A stretch of DNA of 64,000 nucleotides from Atrichornis clamosus (taxonomy: Eukaryota; Chordata; Aves; Passeriformes; Menuridae): positions 63,118 through 127,117 of the forward strand of contig WBMZ01003284.1 of NCBI GenBank assembly GCA_013400975.1. The letters run 5' to 3'. Below the pieces are notes generated by a model that did no database searches, was not told where the DNA came from, and was given only the letters and a program-made list of their open reading frames with translations. Position 1 is the stretch's first letter; the number at the start of each line of letters is the position of its first letter. The translations under genes and the position numbers were made by a program. Positions 50,201 through 62,110 of this stretch are shown piece after piece.

Positions 50201-50938
50201 CAGCTCCTGGAAATTACTCCCAGGCTCCCATTAAGACAGGATGAGTATCACCCTTACCAGGGGATGCAGCTGTGCTCCAGTCTGATTCCTCCACACATTC
50301 AGCTTGGAGCAGAGGGAATTTGGCTGAAGCAGATGAAACTACACAAGGTATGAATCGGCCTTGGGCCAGTGAAAGGAAGGCGGCAATTAGGTGGATTTTT
50401 GAGTAAAATAACTTAATTCAGCTCAGTCTCATCCAGAATATTTGCTTGTCTTTGTAGAGGTTCAGTGTTCAGGTAGTCTTTGGTATTGGATCAAGATCTC
50501 AAATGAGTTAAGGATATGTTTTCCTTCTCTTTTTAGAAGTCTCAAGGCTGAGCACTACCAAACAAATAACATGAAAGCAATGCCCTCTTCTACACTAAAC
50601 GTTTTAGCCAGTGTTAAATCTTCAAGGCAGATTCTTCAATTATTTGTTATGCAAGTGCAAAAAGTTACTGATGCACTGGCAGGAGAATTTTCATTATCAA
50701 GTTTTGCAATCAGCAATCATCAGGTACTTGACAATGAATGAGAACTAACATTCGATTTGCTAGACTTTGAACATACAGAAAATGTAAAACACACAAAATA
50801 CATCAAAATGGCCATGATGACACCAAAGGCTGTCTTTGTGACACTGGCATTTTAAGAAGTGCAGAACTACTGAATGGGAGATTTGCAAGCATTTAGCCAT
50901 TTAAAAAAGATTATATGTGTGTTCTTTATATACACATG
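47211..50938. other. Non-coding stretch, no gene seen
   Basis: Single-copy sequence with a short (AC)6 run at about 48703-48715 and a C8 run near 48942. Chance frames under 100 codons only. Confidence 0.5.
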
Positions 50939-50984
50939 CATATCTATATATTTGGTTGGGCAAGTAGGTTTCTATATAGATATG
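50939..50984. repeat. 12-bp perfect inverted repeat
   Basis: CATATCTATATA (50939-50950) and its exact reverse complement TATATAGATATG (50973-50984) with a 22-nt loop. AT-rich, so extrusion as a hairpin is plausible, but too short for a typical pre-miRNA. Confidence 0.8.
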
Positions 50985-53900
50985 TCAATCCTGAACTGCA
51001 TGTGAGATTGTTTACTGCACACATTAGACATATATCTTTAAAATAAAATGTATCCTATTTACCCAAGACAAAAGTTGCTTGGGTAACTTTGCTTTATCCA
51101 AGTCCCCGCACTTTACCTGCTATGCAAGAGAGTGAAGGAAAATTATTTCATACAGAATGGAGGAAGTGTTATTAATGTTCTTAAAGAAGGAGGGAAGCAG
51201 TGTCTGTCGTTGTTTTAACTGCTTTCCAGATGTTCAGATGTAATGCAGCATCAGAACTCTGGGTGATTGTACACACTGCCTATGGTGCAACAGTGAGGTA
51301 GAGCAGGGTAAATGAAGTATAGTTTTAGCAGCCCCTGACAGTGTAGGTAGAAAAATAGGGGTCTATTATAATGATTTCCCATGGAGACGAGTGCCAATCA
51401 AGAGGAAAAAAAGAACCTCTGAAGGTCACCACCAAGGAAAATTACATACTATTCTTTTTCTGGCTTCCAAGTTCGATCACAATGCTCAAGAAAATAGTAG
51501 GAAGATATGTGTACTGGGCACACACACCTATGTGCACTGGTTTGCTGTGTTCCACATAATAATACCTGGGTTTTTCAGCACCTGGGGTTATAATGGGTTC
51601 TCTTTGGACAGGCAGAGCAGAGGAAGATGAAATGTTTGGGTCATGTCTTGCAGAGAGAGGGTGAGAGCCTGAAGATGGTGATTCTGCAAGATTGAATAGC
51701 ACAAACATAACCAAAGAGTGGGAGGGCTGCCGTGGCACTGTCGAGACATCGCTGATGGGTGCTTGCAGGTTAACCAGACAATGAAGAGACTTAGGGAACA
51801 CTAACCATTAAGCCATTAGCAGTGTTACATCATGTAATTGATACCTTTGCGTAATTGCTTAGTTTGGGTTTCCAAGTTTTTAGCTAGTTTTCCATCTGCC
51901 TTTTTATTTTCTAGTTCAATAAAATATTACTTAACTATGTAAAGTTTGTATTTTTCACACAATGCTTTTGTGTGCGATATTCAGTTAGATTATTTTTTGA
52001 CTTTCAAGTTATGTGGCTTTTTAATCTGTGTTTTTCTTAATTGTTCTTTAAATTATTGTGCACCATGCAGAGATGTCTGTTTAAAAAAAAAAAAGTGTAG
52101 GATCATCTTTCACTCCAAAAATATATAAAGACCACTAGGCTATAGCACTGACCATGTCATAAATTCTGTCTCTCTACAGGATGTCTATTCCTGCTCTAAT
52201 GATTCTGATTTTTAACCAGTTAGCAAAATACAATTATCTCCTTGTTAAAATAAACAGACATCAATGGGCTACTGAATTCATACATATTTTAGAAACATAA
52301 AACGTGTGTTAATAAAAGCACTTTAAAGAGAATACATCAACATATTATATAAATTATTTTCTCACTTCTCTGCATCATCTCCCTTCCATCCTGATATCAG
52401 TCATAGGTAACAACTAATCTGGAAGGCAAAGTTGAGGAGAACAGAAGGAAAGGGAAAGGAAAGGTACAGTTTTCTTCTTGTCTAGAAAAAGCTTTGTACA
52501 GTGTTAATGAAAGACAGTTTCTTCTGGGGAAGAAATGCTAATGTGAAATTTTCTCTTTCTCTCAGCATAGTCATACATTAGAGATATTTGTAGCAGTGGA
52601 GATGCAGACTGCAGTAGGTGGATGGATATTTACCCAAGAAAATTTGAGCCATGCCCTTTCATTTCCACAGAGCTGCTACCTAATCTCAGTGTAGCATCAA
52701 GACAAAGGACACATCATTCCGTTTGCGCCTGCCCCGCAAAAAAAAAGGGGGGGTGGGTTGTGGAGGGAGAAAAAAACCTACAACGCTTTTTGAATGCTAT
52801 TAGAATAATGGTCTAGGGGAAAAAAATAGATAAAATACAAATTTCACTCCGATCTGGGTTGGATTACTTCCCCATGCCCCTGCCTTTATTGGGCGATTTG
52901 GAGTTTCATTAGAATTCAGAATTCCTGCAGAAAGAAAAACCACAGTGGCACGGACTTCTCTTTCAAGGGGATTGCAGGCTGACCCATCAAAATGAAAAGG
53001 CTCAATGTTTTGCTGACAGGTCCCTGAGCAGGCCTGAGTGACAGCTTCATTTCAGCACTTCTCAGATGAGATTTGAATTGGGGGGTGGAGGAGGTAGTAG
53101 GAGAGAGACTTTGTTCCCTAAAAAGTGTCAGTGTCAAACTCTGTAGTTCAAGTTCTAGTGTCTGAGGTACAAAACCGAGTCAGAAATCATCTTCGACTTG
53201 CCTGCTTCCCAATTTATTATTAATGTCTCTCTAATATTAGCACGCATGAAGCTTCATTTAAATCTTAGAGTTCGTGTCAAGTGTGCGTTGTTCCTTTCCC
53301 TGGAAATAAAAAAAGGTAGAAGGAGATAGATTAAAGTACAGTGAACTGTTGTATAATGTCTGCATCAAAGATTACTTAGTGGCATTTTTCTGTTGTGATA
53401 ATCCAAACATCAGTGAGAGCCTGATCCTACCTCTTGTCTGTGGAAATAGGAGCAAATTTCTTCTTATAAATTTAACTAGGTCTTTCTGCCTGCAAAATAA
53501 ATTTGGATAGAAAAATACCTGACGGTGTCCTCAGTTTAAAGTTCAAAAGCAGCTTTGTGTCTACTTCACAATATCCTAAATGAGCAACTTTTTATTATTT
53601 ATCTCAACAGAAAAAAGAGGTGAAAACTTGTCAAACCTTCCCTGCCATCCAGGCAAGGGAACCAGAGAAGCATCTTAGCCACTTTGTATCAGAGAAGTAA
53701 AACTTACTCACTTCCTACTTGTTCCATTACTAAAGGTTGATTTGATATCTTCAGAGCCATTAGCAAATTATTTTCCTTAAAAATTTATTTAATTTTCCAG
53801 GTATCAATTACTGGTATTCACAGCTTATATGAATCATCTTCCTCTTCCTCCTGTGTTGTGCATATTAATGTGTGCTTCAGTGTGAGTACAAAATCCAGCT

Positions 53901-56356
53901 TGTGGAGTTTGCTTTCAGGAGCCATCAGAAAAAAAGTTAACCTAATTTTCAGGATAATATTAGAAAATTAGGTTTCAAAATACGGATCTTCAAGGTAACA
54001 TTGATCCTTATACCTTATTCCTATACCTTAGAAGTCATTCCATCAGTAACTTTCTCAAAACAAGATATTATTGCATAGCACGAGGTTGTTCTTCAGAATC
54101 AAATAGAATTTTATATATTACATTCACTTTGGAACAAATTCCTCGGTAATTTATATTGATGGAAAGATGTAGGAACTTCAAAGGTACAGCCTTTACCATC
54201 TAGATAGAAAAATACTGGGCTCTCTAAGAGAGAAGCACATTAAGCTTTAATTCTTATGTGAATGTGATGAACAGGGCTGCATTAGTGATACTGGACTGTA
54301 AGGGTTTCTATTGAATACAACAGCCAATAATGACATAAAATCCATGTAAGTGATCAGAGTCTATGTTAGGATCATCCCAAGGAAACTTCATCTTGTAAAC
54401 TTTTGCTAATTGCTCATGGTTTGCTTTTCTTTAAATAAGTGTGTGCATTTGGAAAACAGAGAGCAAAGACATTGAAACTGCAAAGCCTCCCAAAACTTAA
54501 TTTATATCTTATCTTTCTTCTACATTTTAAGAAATCTTGGTATTTTTAGGTTCTTATGTTTTACAGAGCATGGAGAAAAAAGTTCACTATGCTCATAACA
54601 GACTCCTTGTATAAAATGTAAGCGTCTTGTATGGAGAAGGAAATAACACTTCCCTCTGATCTTAGGGAAGTCCTGCATTATATTCTTATGCACTTTCTTA
54701 ATGTATTTTTGTAATCAAGCTTTTGTATCTTGTGAAGCTCAGGGACCGATTTTGGTTCTGAAACCAAAAGTTTAGCAGCCTCTACATTTATCCCAGAGAA
54801 GAATTTGGTTTCAGACTTTACAAGTATCAACTCAGCAATAGTCTGGCTTTGAGATTAAACATGCAACGAAGAAATGTTCAGCATAGAGGTACAAATTTCT
54901 CTTTTTGAAATCAGTGTGTGAGTTCAACAGACTTTGTAATAGCAGGAGGAGATGGGGATGAGAGCGGGCACATATTAAAAAAATACCTAAAATGTAAAAA
55001 ATACAAAAAGAAATAAAACATAAAAAAAATTATAAAATTATTTATATTTTCAGCTTGTGAGACTCAATTATTTGAGACTGCAAGATATTTTTCAAGCATT
55101 GGGCATAGAAACAGGATACTAAGAACAAACAGTAAGGCAAATGCTTCAAGAAACACAGGAGTAGAAGAGGAACATACTATCCTGAAATTTAAGACAAACA
55201 GATCAAGTCCTGTTAGGGTAGGGCATGTATTGCTTAATGAAGAAATATGTTACTTGGATCTTGTAAAGCCAAAATGAACAAAATATTAGTAAATTGCACT
55301 GGGAAAAAAATCCTCTGCTGACTTAATTGACCTTCATGTCCTTTCCACAACTTCAAAAGAAGTACCAACATCATGTCTGAGCAGCCACAGAAACTGAAGT
55401 CTGTGTGCTGGGATTTGCTAGGATTCAGCCTGTGGGTCGGTAGCAAGGCTGGGTGAGTTGAACCTGCTGCCAGTTCAGAGTGCTGCCAAAATTGCTGGTT
55501 TGTTCAAGCTTTGTACTGAGAAACTTGTGCTCTGTTGACTTTTTCTTGCTCCTTGTATTGATAAAAGCTGGAAAGTTCTGCCCCAAGTTGTGTGCTGTGC
55601 TTTGTGAGTACCTGCCTGAGCTAATGAGGAAGAGAGGGCAGGAGAGAACTTGGCCGTGCGTGTCCCGTGTCTGAACATCCATCCCCCTGTTTTCTTTTCC
55701 ACTCTTCCTCCAAACTTGTCCTCCTCTTCCACATTCTCATTGAAACTGGTTTGGGTAAATCTCCTGTGCTAAAGTGGGGTTTGAAGCAATAAGATGGGCA
55801 TAGTTGAAGGAGATACCTGCAAGCTGTGCTCCAGACTCATCCTCTTCATTAACAGCAGGTCACAGAGGTGGCTGCTGTGAGACAACAGGCCAGTCTTGTG
55901 TTTGGGCTGGGCTAGATCTGGTCTGCCTTACTCCTTTATGTAGTGCCCCCAGTTTCAACAGGGATGCCCTTCTGAGGAAGGTAAGTCAGAGAGGCTTAAA
56001 AATGTGTGTGCTGTAATGCCATTGTAATGTATTAGCTGGTTTATTTTTAGTTCAATCTAAGTGCACTGTGCTTTTACCAGTGAGACTGTAGATGTAAAAT
56101 CTGTCAAGGGAGAGGTGGGTCTTTCTGGGGATTTTTGAGGATTGGAGATACTTAATCAGCTCAGATGTTACAAATATTGCATAAAGAGATTCCAGAAGAG
56201 AGTACAGAGGAGGAGAGACTGTGGTTGAGGAGCTGCCTAGAGAAAGATACTTTTGTAATTATGAAAGTTAAAACCAGCAGCATACTCTTAGCAAGCTTGC
56301 ATAAAAATGCTTACCTGGACATTGACTCTTCATGTGAATAATTTGTGCAGGTATTT
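50985..56356. other. Non-coding stretch, no gene seen
   Basis: Over 5 kb of single-copy sequence. The longest frame is 51442-51801 (minus, 119 codons), unrecognised; opposed plus frames cover the same bases. At 55425-55732 two overlapping minus frames of 85 codons occur, also unrecognised. An A12 run lies near 52083 and a G8 run near 52748. No repeat recognised by eye. Confidence 0.5.
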
Positions 56357-56425
56357 AGGCCCCAACATCAGCTTGACATAAGCAGAGGGCCTTTACTTTA
56401 AGCATGGGCTTAAGTATTTTGTGAA
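56357..56425. repeat. Possible fragment of an ancient palindromic element
   Basis: GGCCCCAACATCAGC at the left and TTTAAGCATGGGCTTAAGTA at the right resemble the arm wording of the element at 61422 (ttaagcatgtgcttaagt...). Only one arm is clear. Moderate to weak. Confidence 0.4.
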
Positions 56426-56900
56426 AAACAGATATTTTTCACAAAAAGAACTATTAAAACCATTGAACTTCTAGTTTCTTGTGCTACTATCCTCATCTGA
56501 TATCCTGACCCATCACATGCATTCCTTGCAGCACTTTTCAGCAAGGAACTATCATCTCATGTTGGCATCTTTGGGTGTGACATAGTCCAAGAACAAAAAT
56601 CTCCATCCAGTTTTACCACGTCATCAATTTTGCTGACACTCCATTGTTCATAAAGCACCAAAATGCAACTCTTGCTTTCAAACTCTTTCCCTGAGTTCAA
56701 CACGATAATCAATGTGAAGGGTTTGCTTGGAGGTGGCAAAACTTTTTTATTTTTCCCCCCTCTTTTTTTTTTTTTCCTCCAGGTTCACACCAGATAGGCA
56801 TTTTTTACAGCCTGAAAGGGGATGTTTTCTTTTGTTAATAGCTTACAATCAGATGAAAGGACTCATCACTCTATTTTAGTGCTCCACCACATGGCGTGTA
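56426..56900. other. Non-coding stretch with an acceptor-like pyrimidine tract
   Basis: A C/T-only run from about 56752 ends in CTCCAG at 56777-56782, a strong plus-strand acceptor look-alike. The following sequence has no sustained frame. The frame at 56557-56739 (minus, 60 codons) is unrecognised. Confidence 0.4.
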
Positions 56901-57370
56901 TCTTTTATAAATTACAGGCTGGCGTTGTGTGCACTGGGGGAGAGAAAGGTTGGTTTTCTTGCTGTGAGCCATCCTGCCTAATTGTCGTATGCAAATAAAA
57001 GCAATTATAAGGCTTTTAGGGTGAAGGGATGACAGCTGAGTTTGGCAGTTGAGGAGGCCTCACCCACCTTGTTGTCATAGCAACAGGGAGGAAAAGGACA
57101 AAATGGTGTGTATACAGTGGAAACATTTATTTTGGTTAAAGAATTAAAAATACATATACCACTGTTAGCATGCAACATCAATATGTGTAATGAATGGGTT
57201 TGTTTAAAACATTAGAGAAATTAAACTGTATTTATTCCTTGGCCCTTTAAATGATCCTTGTCATCTAACTACCATTTACAAACCATCACTTGTGATTTTA
57301 TCTGCTACTTTTAAAGTTATGAACAGATCATAACAATCCAGTCAATAATTAGGAGATTACAAGTTTCTGT
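56901..57370. promoter_or_regulatory. Candidate conserved regulatory block with POU and RFX sites
   Basis: A perfect octamer ATGCAAAT at 56989-56996, next to AGCAATTATAAGGC (homeodomain). An RFX X-box look-alike GTTGTCATAGCAAC lies at 57071-57084 (two half-sites GTTGYC/RGCAAC with a 2-nt spacer), and ATGACAGCTG (TALE-type) near 57029. The segment is repeat-free and even in composition. RFX and POU identities follow from known consensus; that the block is functional is inference. Confidence 0.45.
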
Positions 57371-57540
57371 GTTTTAGTTCATCTATTTCAATATTACCAG
57401 ACCCTGAGCTGCACGGAGAGGGACATTCAGTGGTGTGTCCGTGAAGGGGAAACAGTGAAAAATAATAACCTATTAGCAGTCCATAAAGTTCAATATAAAA
57501 TATGTTTGTGCTAAAGTGTTAAACAAGTAGAACAAATAGC
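57371..57540. other. Non-coding spacer, no feature seen
   Basis: Repeat-free single-copy sequence between two candidate regulatory blocks. Confidence 0.4.
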
Positions 57541-57990
57541 GTGCTAGTAGCATACAAAATTAAAACGAGTCACAAATGGATATTTTCTATGGCAATTTAT
57601 TTCACAATTACTCTTGTGGAAGCTTTCATGAATTAAATATGAGTTCTATCTTGAAATTAGGTGTTATAAGGCTAAATTACAAGAGGCAGCCAGTAATTGA
57701 GGTGGCTGAAACACGGGGTCTAGTGAACTAATCTCTTGCTGTGCCACGTGGCTGTCCCTTCGCCAATGGGAAACCTCCCCATGACAAAAACAGAGGCAGC
57801 TGAGAAAAATTGATTTCTCATCTGAGCCATATTTGATAGCTTTTGAAATCGAAAATTGAAATTAACTAACCTAAGCCCCATTGTAACAAAAGAGCAAATT
57901 AAATATGCAACATGGCTTCCTATTGGCAGCAAGAGGGCCTGCCAAGGTAAATTTGTAAATAGAGTTTAAGATGCAATCCTCCCCCCTGCT
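57541..57990. promoter_or_regulatory. Candidate conserved regulatory block with CCAAT and SOX-like sites
   Basis: GCCAATGGG near 57762 and CCTATTGGC near 57920 are opposed CCAAT-type boxes. CATTGTAACAAAAG near 57880 pairs two SOX-like cores. Many ATTA/TAAT cores lie between. Repeat-free. The frames at 57720-57932 and 57871-58131 (minus) are unrecognised. Confidence 0.35.
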
Positions 57991-58734
57991 CTTTTTCCTT
58001 TCTCTCAGTGCAAAAAGTATAAGTCTGCAATAGCTTAATAAATTATTTATAAAAAAAAAAATCATCAGCTGCAAATGGCCACTGTGGTTAAGGTCTTCCA
58101 TGGAGAAAATCATTGCATTAGAAGAGCTCATTGAATGAAGCAGAATTAAAATTATCCACAGTCATCCTTGAGCTTGGAATAAATTGTACATGAAGATACT
58201 ATGTTTTCTTCTCAAGAAAAGTTTTATGAATGGAAGTTTACCAAAAAAAAGCCAAAAACCCACCCCAAAATCAGACCAGTCATTTAGACTTTACAGATAG
58301 CTGGGGCTCAGATACACATTTTAATTCTTTCTTTTCATTAACCCCAAACAATAATGGCATAATGGCTATTTGAGCTTGGTGGAGTATCCACATGCTTGCC
58401 TTTTGTCTTGCTTTTACACATCCTAAGACATTACAAAGGATTCTGACAGTGAATGCTAATGATTCAAAAGGTGCTTCTGCAGAGCTGTGGATTTATAGTG
58501 GGATTCCCTGAAATGAAGGCAGCCAACAAAATTAGTGATGCCATGCTCTAAATACTGTTTTCTGTCCTTTTAAAAGGAGTGTGGGGGGTGGGGGGGATAG
58601 AAACAAACACAGCCAAGACATCAGCCCTCAGCATTCCTCTCTTACAGGGTTTCTGCTTTTCTCTGCCCAGATTTGCATGGGAAAACAAATGATTTCATTC
58701 CAATACTTGAGTAGAAGCATGTATAAAGATATAG
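57991..58734. other. Non-coding stretch, no feature seen
   Basis: Single-copy sequence. A G-rich run (G6-T-G7) lies near 58583-58596. Confidence 0.5.
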
Positions 58735-58817
58735 AGCCAGATCCCTGTCTGCATAAATCAGGATAGCTTCTTTAACTTCAGAGGATTTATGCTACTCTAT
58801 ATCATCTGAAGATCTAT
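58735..58817. repeat. Palindromic ancient element, diverged
   Basis: The left arm AGCCAGATCCCTGTCTGCAT then AAATCAGGATAGCTTC, a centre TTTAACTTCAGA, and the right arm GGATTTATGCTACT...CATCTGAAGATCT form a degraded palindrome like the sauropsid element whose arms read 'gatcctcagctggtgtaaatcag' around a 'ttgacttcaatgg' centre. Family name not assigned. Confidence 0.55.
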
Positions 58818-61421
58818 CTCATGAAATTGTTCCACTTTCCTGCCGAGGCTGTTCAGATCTGAACTGTATAAAATCTAGTGACAACTGTAATGGAGGATAT
58901 TACACTTAGCCTGTCTGTCATCCCAGGGATCTTGTAAAATCATTTTCTGTTCTAATTTATTACTTTTAGTGTCAATCAGCTGCCGACAAGCTGAGTAACA
59001 TCATTAGGCATTGAGTTCATCTACTCAGCACTTTTTAAATGCAGTTTAAGTAGTTGTCTCATTATGTGTAGTAGGACAGAAAGTCAAGGTTCAAGGAGTT
59101 TTCCTTTTTGGCAGAGATATTGTTGAAGCCTCTACTATTATCTTTGAAGGAAAAAAACCCACAAGAAAATAGGTCTTTTTTCTTTATTTTTAAGGATTTG
59201 AAAAAAATGAACAGAAGGCAGCAAAATGCGGTAAAACTCACTGTAGAAACTTTGGTTCTGATTTCCCACTGCTTTACTTTGTATTTACCTCAGAGGCGTG
59301 AGTTGAAAGGTGTGAGGATGGAGGGAGAGCCAGTGATGAATCGGAGATTTTGTATAATGTGGAGCTGATGGCTTCCAGCCATGAACTAATAAGTGGTTGG
59401 GGTTCATCTCCTAACTGAGAGCCTGCTATTGCTGTGCCGAGAACATAATGGATGGAAATAAACCATGCACCAATCCTGTAATAGAAAGCATTGATTTCAC
59501 CAGCCCCTGGATGGATCATGATTTTATTTAACACTATTACACATCAGGAGTGTCTCCACAGCACCGACTGTGGCAAGGCAAGAGTGAAACTACTGCAGGT
59601 TTGTTCAGAAAAATTTTCAGGGCTGTTTTTATTTAAAGTAACATGTGAGTATCAAAATGTCAGGGCAGACAGCAAAAGCTCTCCAGCTTCATCCCCTATT
59701 GGAAACCTGAGGGCTTGACTCTGGGCTAGAGCCCAAAGAGGGGCCTCATGGCTATTCCTCAGAAGCTCCCTCATCCCTCAGCCACTTCCCAGCAGCAGTT
59801 CATGTCAGAAGATAATGTTCCCATGTCAGCCTTCATGTTTCTGCTCCATTTGAATGTGGTTCTTCAGACTATCTCCACAAAATAAACAGTTTGTCTTAAG
59901 AAGTCCCCAAACTGCTGAGATGAACAGATTCAAGGGCAGCTAAGAGTGGCAGTCCTTTTTGGGAAGCCCCAACTAATGGGTGTAGCATGAAGCTGAAGAG
60001 AAAAATAGATTACTGGGCTGGGTGGTAACGATGTGATTTTTCTCTTTGCAACAGGCAGGATGTGGCCATTTTGTGCCTTTTTCTCATGTAGTTCTATGAT
60101 GTTTGATTAGGGAGACAAAGTAATCATCCTTTTATGGTGGAATGGATCTTATCAAAATTTAGGAGAGGCTAATTTCAGCCTGGAACAAGTGGTTGAAGTG
60201 GTGGAAGGAAGTCAGGATGGGACACCTTTTCAGGTGTGAATGACTACTTAAGAGGTTACTATCTAGGGGAAAAAGAACTAATTATGTCGTGTAGATATAG
60301 CATAAAGAAAGGATTCTTCATGTTTTCTAAAGGATGCTGAGGATGTATTCCTTCAATGGAGTAAAGGAGAATATTTTACAAGTAGTTTATAATGTTTACT
60401 CTAAATTGATGATTTTGTCAGGAAAGCTGAGACTTACTTTAATTGTGTCTTAGTATGGTTGAACCTTTTTCTAAATGCGTTTTATTTTAAAAATAAAAAT
60501 AATTACAGAAGTTTTTTACCAGTCCTACCTAAAACATTTGGAACACCATCATTCCTAATTAATAATGGTATCAAACATGTGTGGTATAATATTCCTGTTA
60601 AACAGGAGCAAAGAAGGTAATATGAAGCAGCAAATATGTTGATAAGCATTCCTGGTTCACAGAAAATTATTAAAGTCCAGGCTCCCTCCCTTCAGTAAGC
60701 TGCCTTATATGACATTCTGTACATTTTAGATACAGTTAGTAAAGCTGGCAGCTTTCATGGTATCCATCCAACAGGATATTGTAGTCAAAGTGCCAGTAAT
60801 TCTAGGCAGCATCAAAAAAATATTTTAGAGGATGTTTAGTCAGAAGAAAATCACAGCAAAGGCAAATCTGAACTGTTTGAGCAAAAGGAAAATTTCCTCC
60901 CGAACTGTAGAACAAATTCTACAAATAATTGCACCTACTGGACAAGTTAGATAAGGCTGCAGTACACATTTTAAAATAGTAATCTTGAAACTGCATATGT
61001 AGCTGTAGAGTGCATATGGGTGCATCTTGCTATGAGTAGTATCTTTGTATTACATGTGAATGGCTCATTTTGAGTTTACCTTTAAAGATAATCTGGGATT
61101 TTTTTTTTTAATTAGATCAATCATTAGAATTAAGAGACTATTAATATATGGGAACAGTTATATTATGGAAGGGTATAACTTTCTGCATCCAGGAGTGTAA
61201 TTCTCTTAATAGGTACAAAACCTACAGGGACCCCAGTATTCGGGTTGTATTATAAACTCCTAAATTAGGCTTCAAAACACAATATATTTAGACACATTTA
61301 ACGTGAATAATTTGGTTTATACGAATACATCAAGGTAAGCAAATGAGAATGGGGGGAATCTCAATTTTTCAACTCAGTCACTTCAAACTGAGTCATAGCT
61401 TTGTGCTTTATATAGCAACAA
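58818..61421. other. Non-coding stretch, no gene seen
   Basis: Single-copy sequence. Frames at 59108-59368 (plus) and 59274-59534 (minus), 86 codons each, overlap in opposite senses and are unrecognised. No repeat recognised. Confidence 0.5.
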
Positions 61422-61490
61422 GGCCCTGATTAAGCACTTAAGCATGTGCTTAAGGTTAAGCATGTGATTAAGTGCTTTGCTGACCTAGGG
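61422..61490. repeat. Palindromic ancient element, internally deleted
   Basis: From 61433, AGCACTTAAGCATGTGCTTA is followed after a 2-nt spacer by TTAAGCATGTGATTAAGTGC (to 61476). The 21-nt arms pair at 18 of 21 positions. Flanks GGCCCTGAT and ACCTAGGGC continue the inverted symmetry. Resembles a common sauropsid palindromic repeat with the middle lost. Confidence 0.65.
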
Positions 61491-61559
61491 CTTAAGTACC
61501 CTGTAAAGCATTGGAAAAAAGAATAAATCAAATTTAGGTCAGATCCAGCCCTGTGCCAC

Positions 61560-62110
61560 ACACCTATGGTAAGAGCAGAGCAGGAGGGAGGCAGCTCTGC
61601 CTTCAGAGGATGGAGGCAGCAGGGCAGCATCACAGCCTGACATTCCGGGCAGCGCTGGCAGCGGGAGCAGGCGGCTGTGACAGCCGCTGCCCCGGGAGGG
61701 CTCGCCCAGGTCCTGAGCTGGCTGTCACACACTCGGCTGCAGCCACAGCAGCCCCGGGCCAGCGCTGCTGCTTTTCTCACAGCAGGGTTTATTCGGGTGG
61801 CTGTGGGGCGCCCGCGTGTCCTGCCCTGACCGGGCCGCCCTGGTCCTGCAGGGATGCTCGATGCTGCTCCTCTCTCCCTGCTGTCCTCCTCACCTCGTGC
61901 CTTGTGAGGGAAGTGCTGCCGCAGTCGGAATTTCCTTTGGGAATAAGCACCGGGGACATCTTGCTTAGCCTCGTGTGGAATTTGGATGCCCAGTTTAGAT
62001 GCTGGTGGTGGAAGTTCTGCTGTGGGGATCCCTGTCCACGGGACAGTCCCACCTCCCACAAGGATGCACCAAACACCTGCTTCCATGTCTGCCTGCAGCA
62101 GAGGCTGATG
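61560..62110. promoter_or_regulatory. CpG-island-like GC-rich segment
   Basis: The core 61640-61975 has GC above 60% and about 22 CpGs by hand count, giving an observed/expected near 0.65 for 61641-61860, which meets the usual CpG-island thresholds. The window's longest frames lie over it on both strands (minus 61430-62203, 257 codons; plus 61553-62131, 192 codons; minus 61789-62319, 176 codons), as expected where stops are rare; none resembles a known protein. Acceptor-like CCTGGTCCTGCAG near 61851 and donor-like ATGGTGAGA near 62109 leave room for a lncRNA exon. It could be a promoter of an unannotated transcript or a GC-biased-conversion hotspot. Confidence 0.45.

Noticed and set aside
50939..50984. 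Hairpin as a microRNA precursor
   Set aside because: Only 12 paired bases and a 22-nt loop, too short for a pre-miRNA, and AT-only arms.
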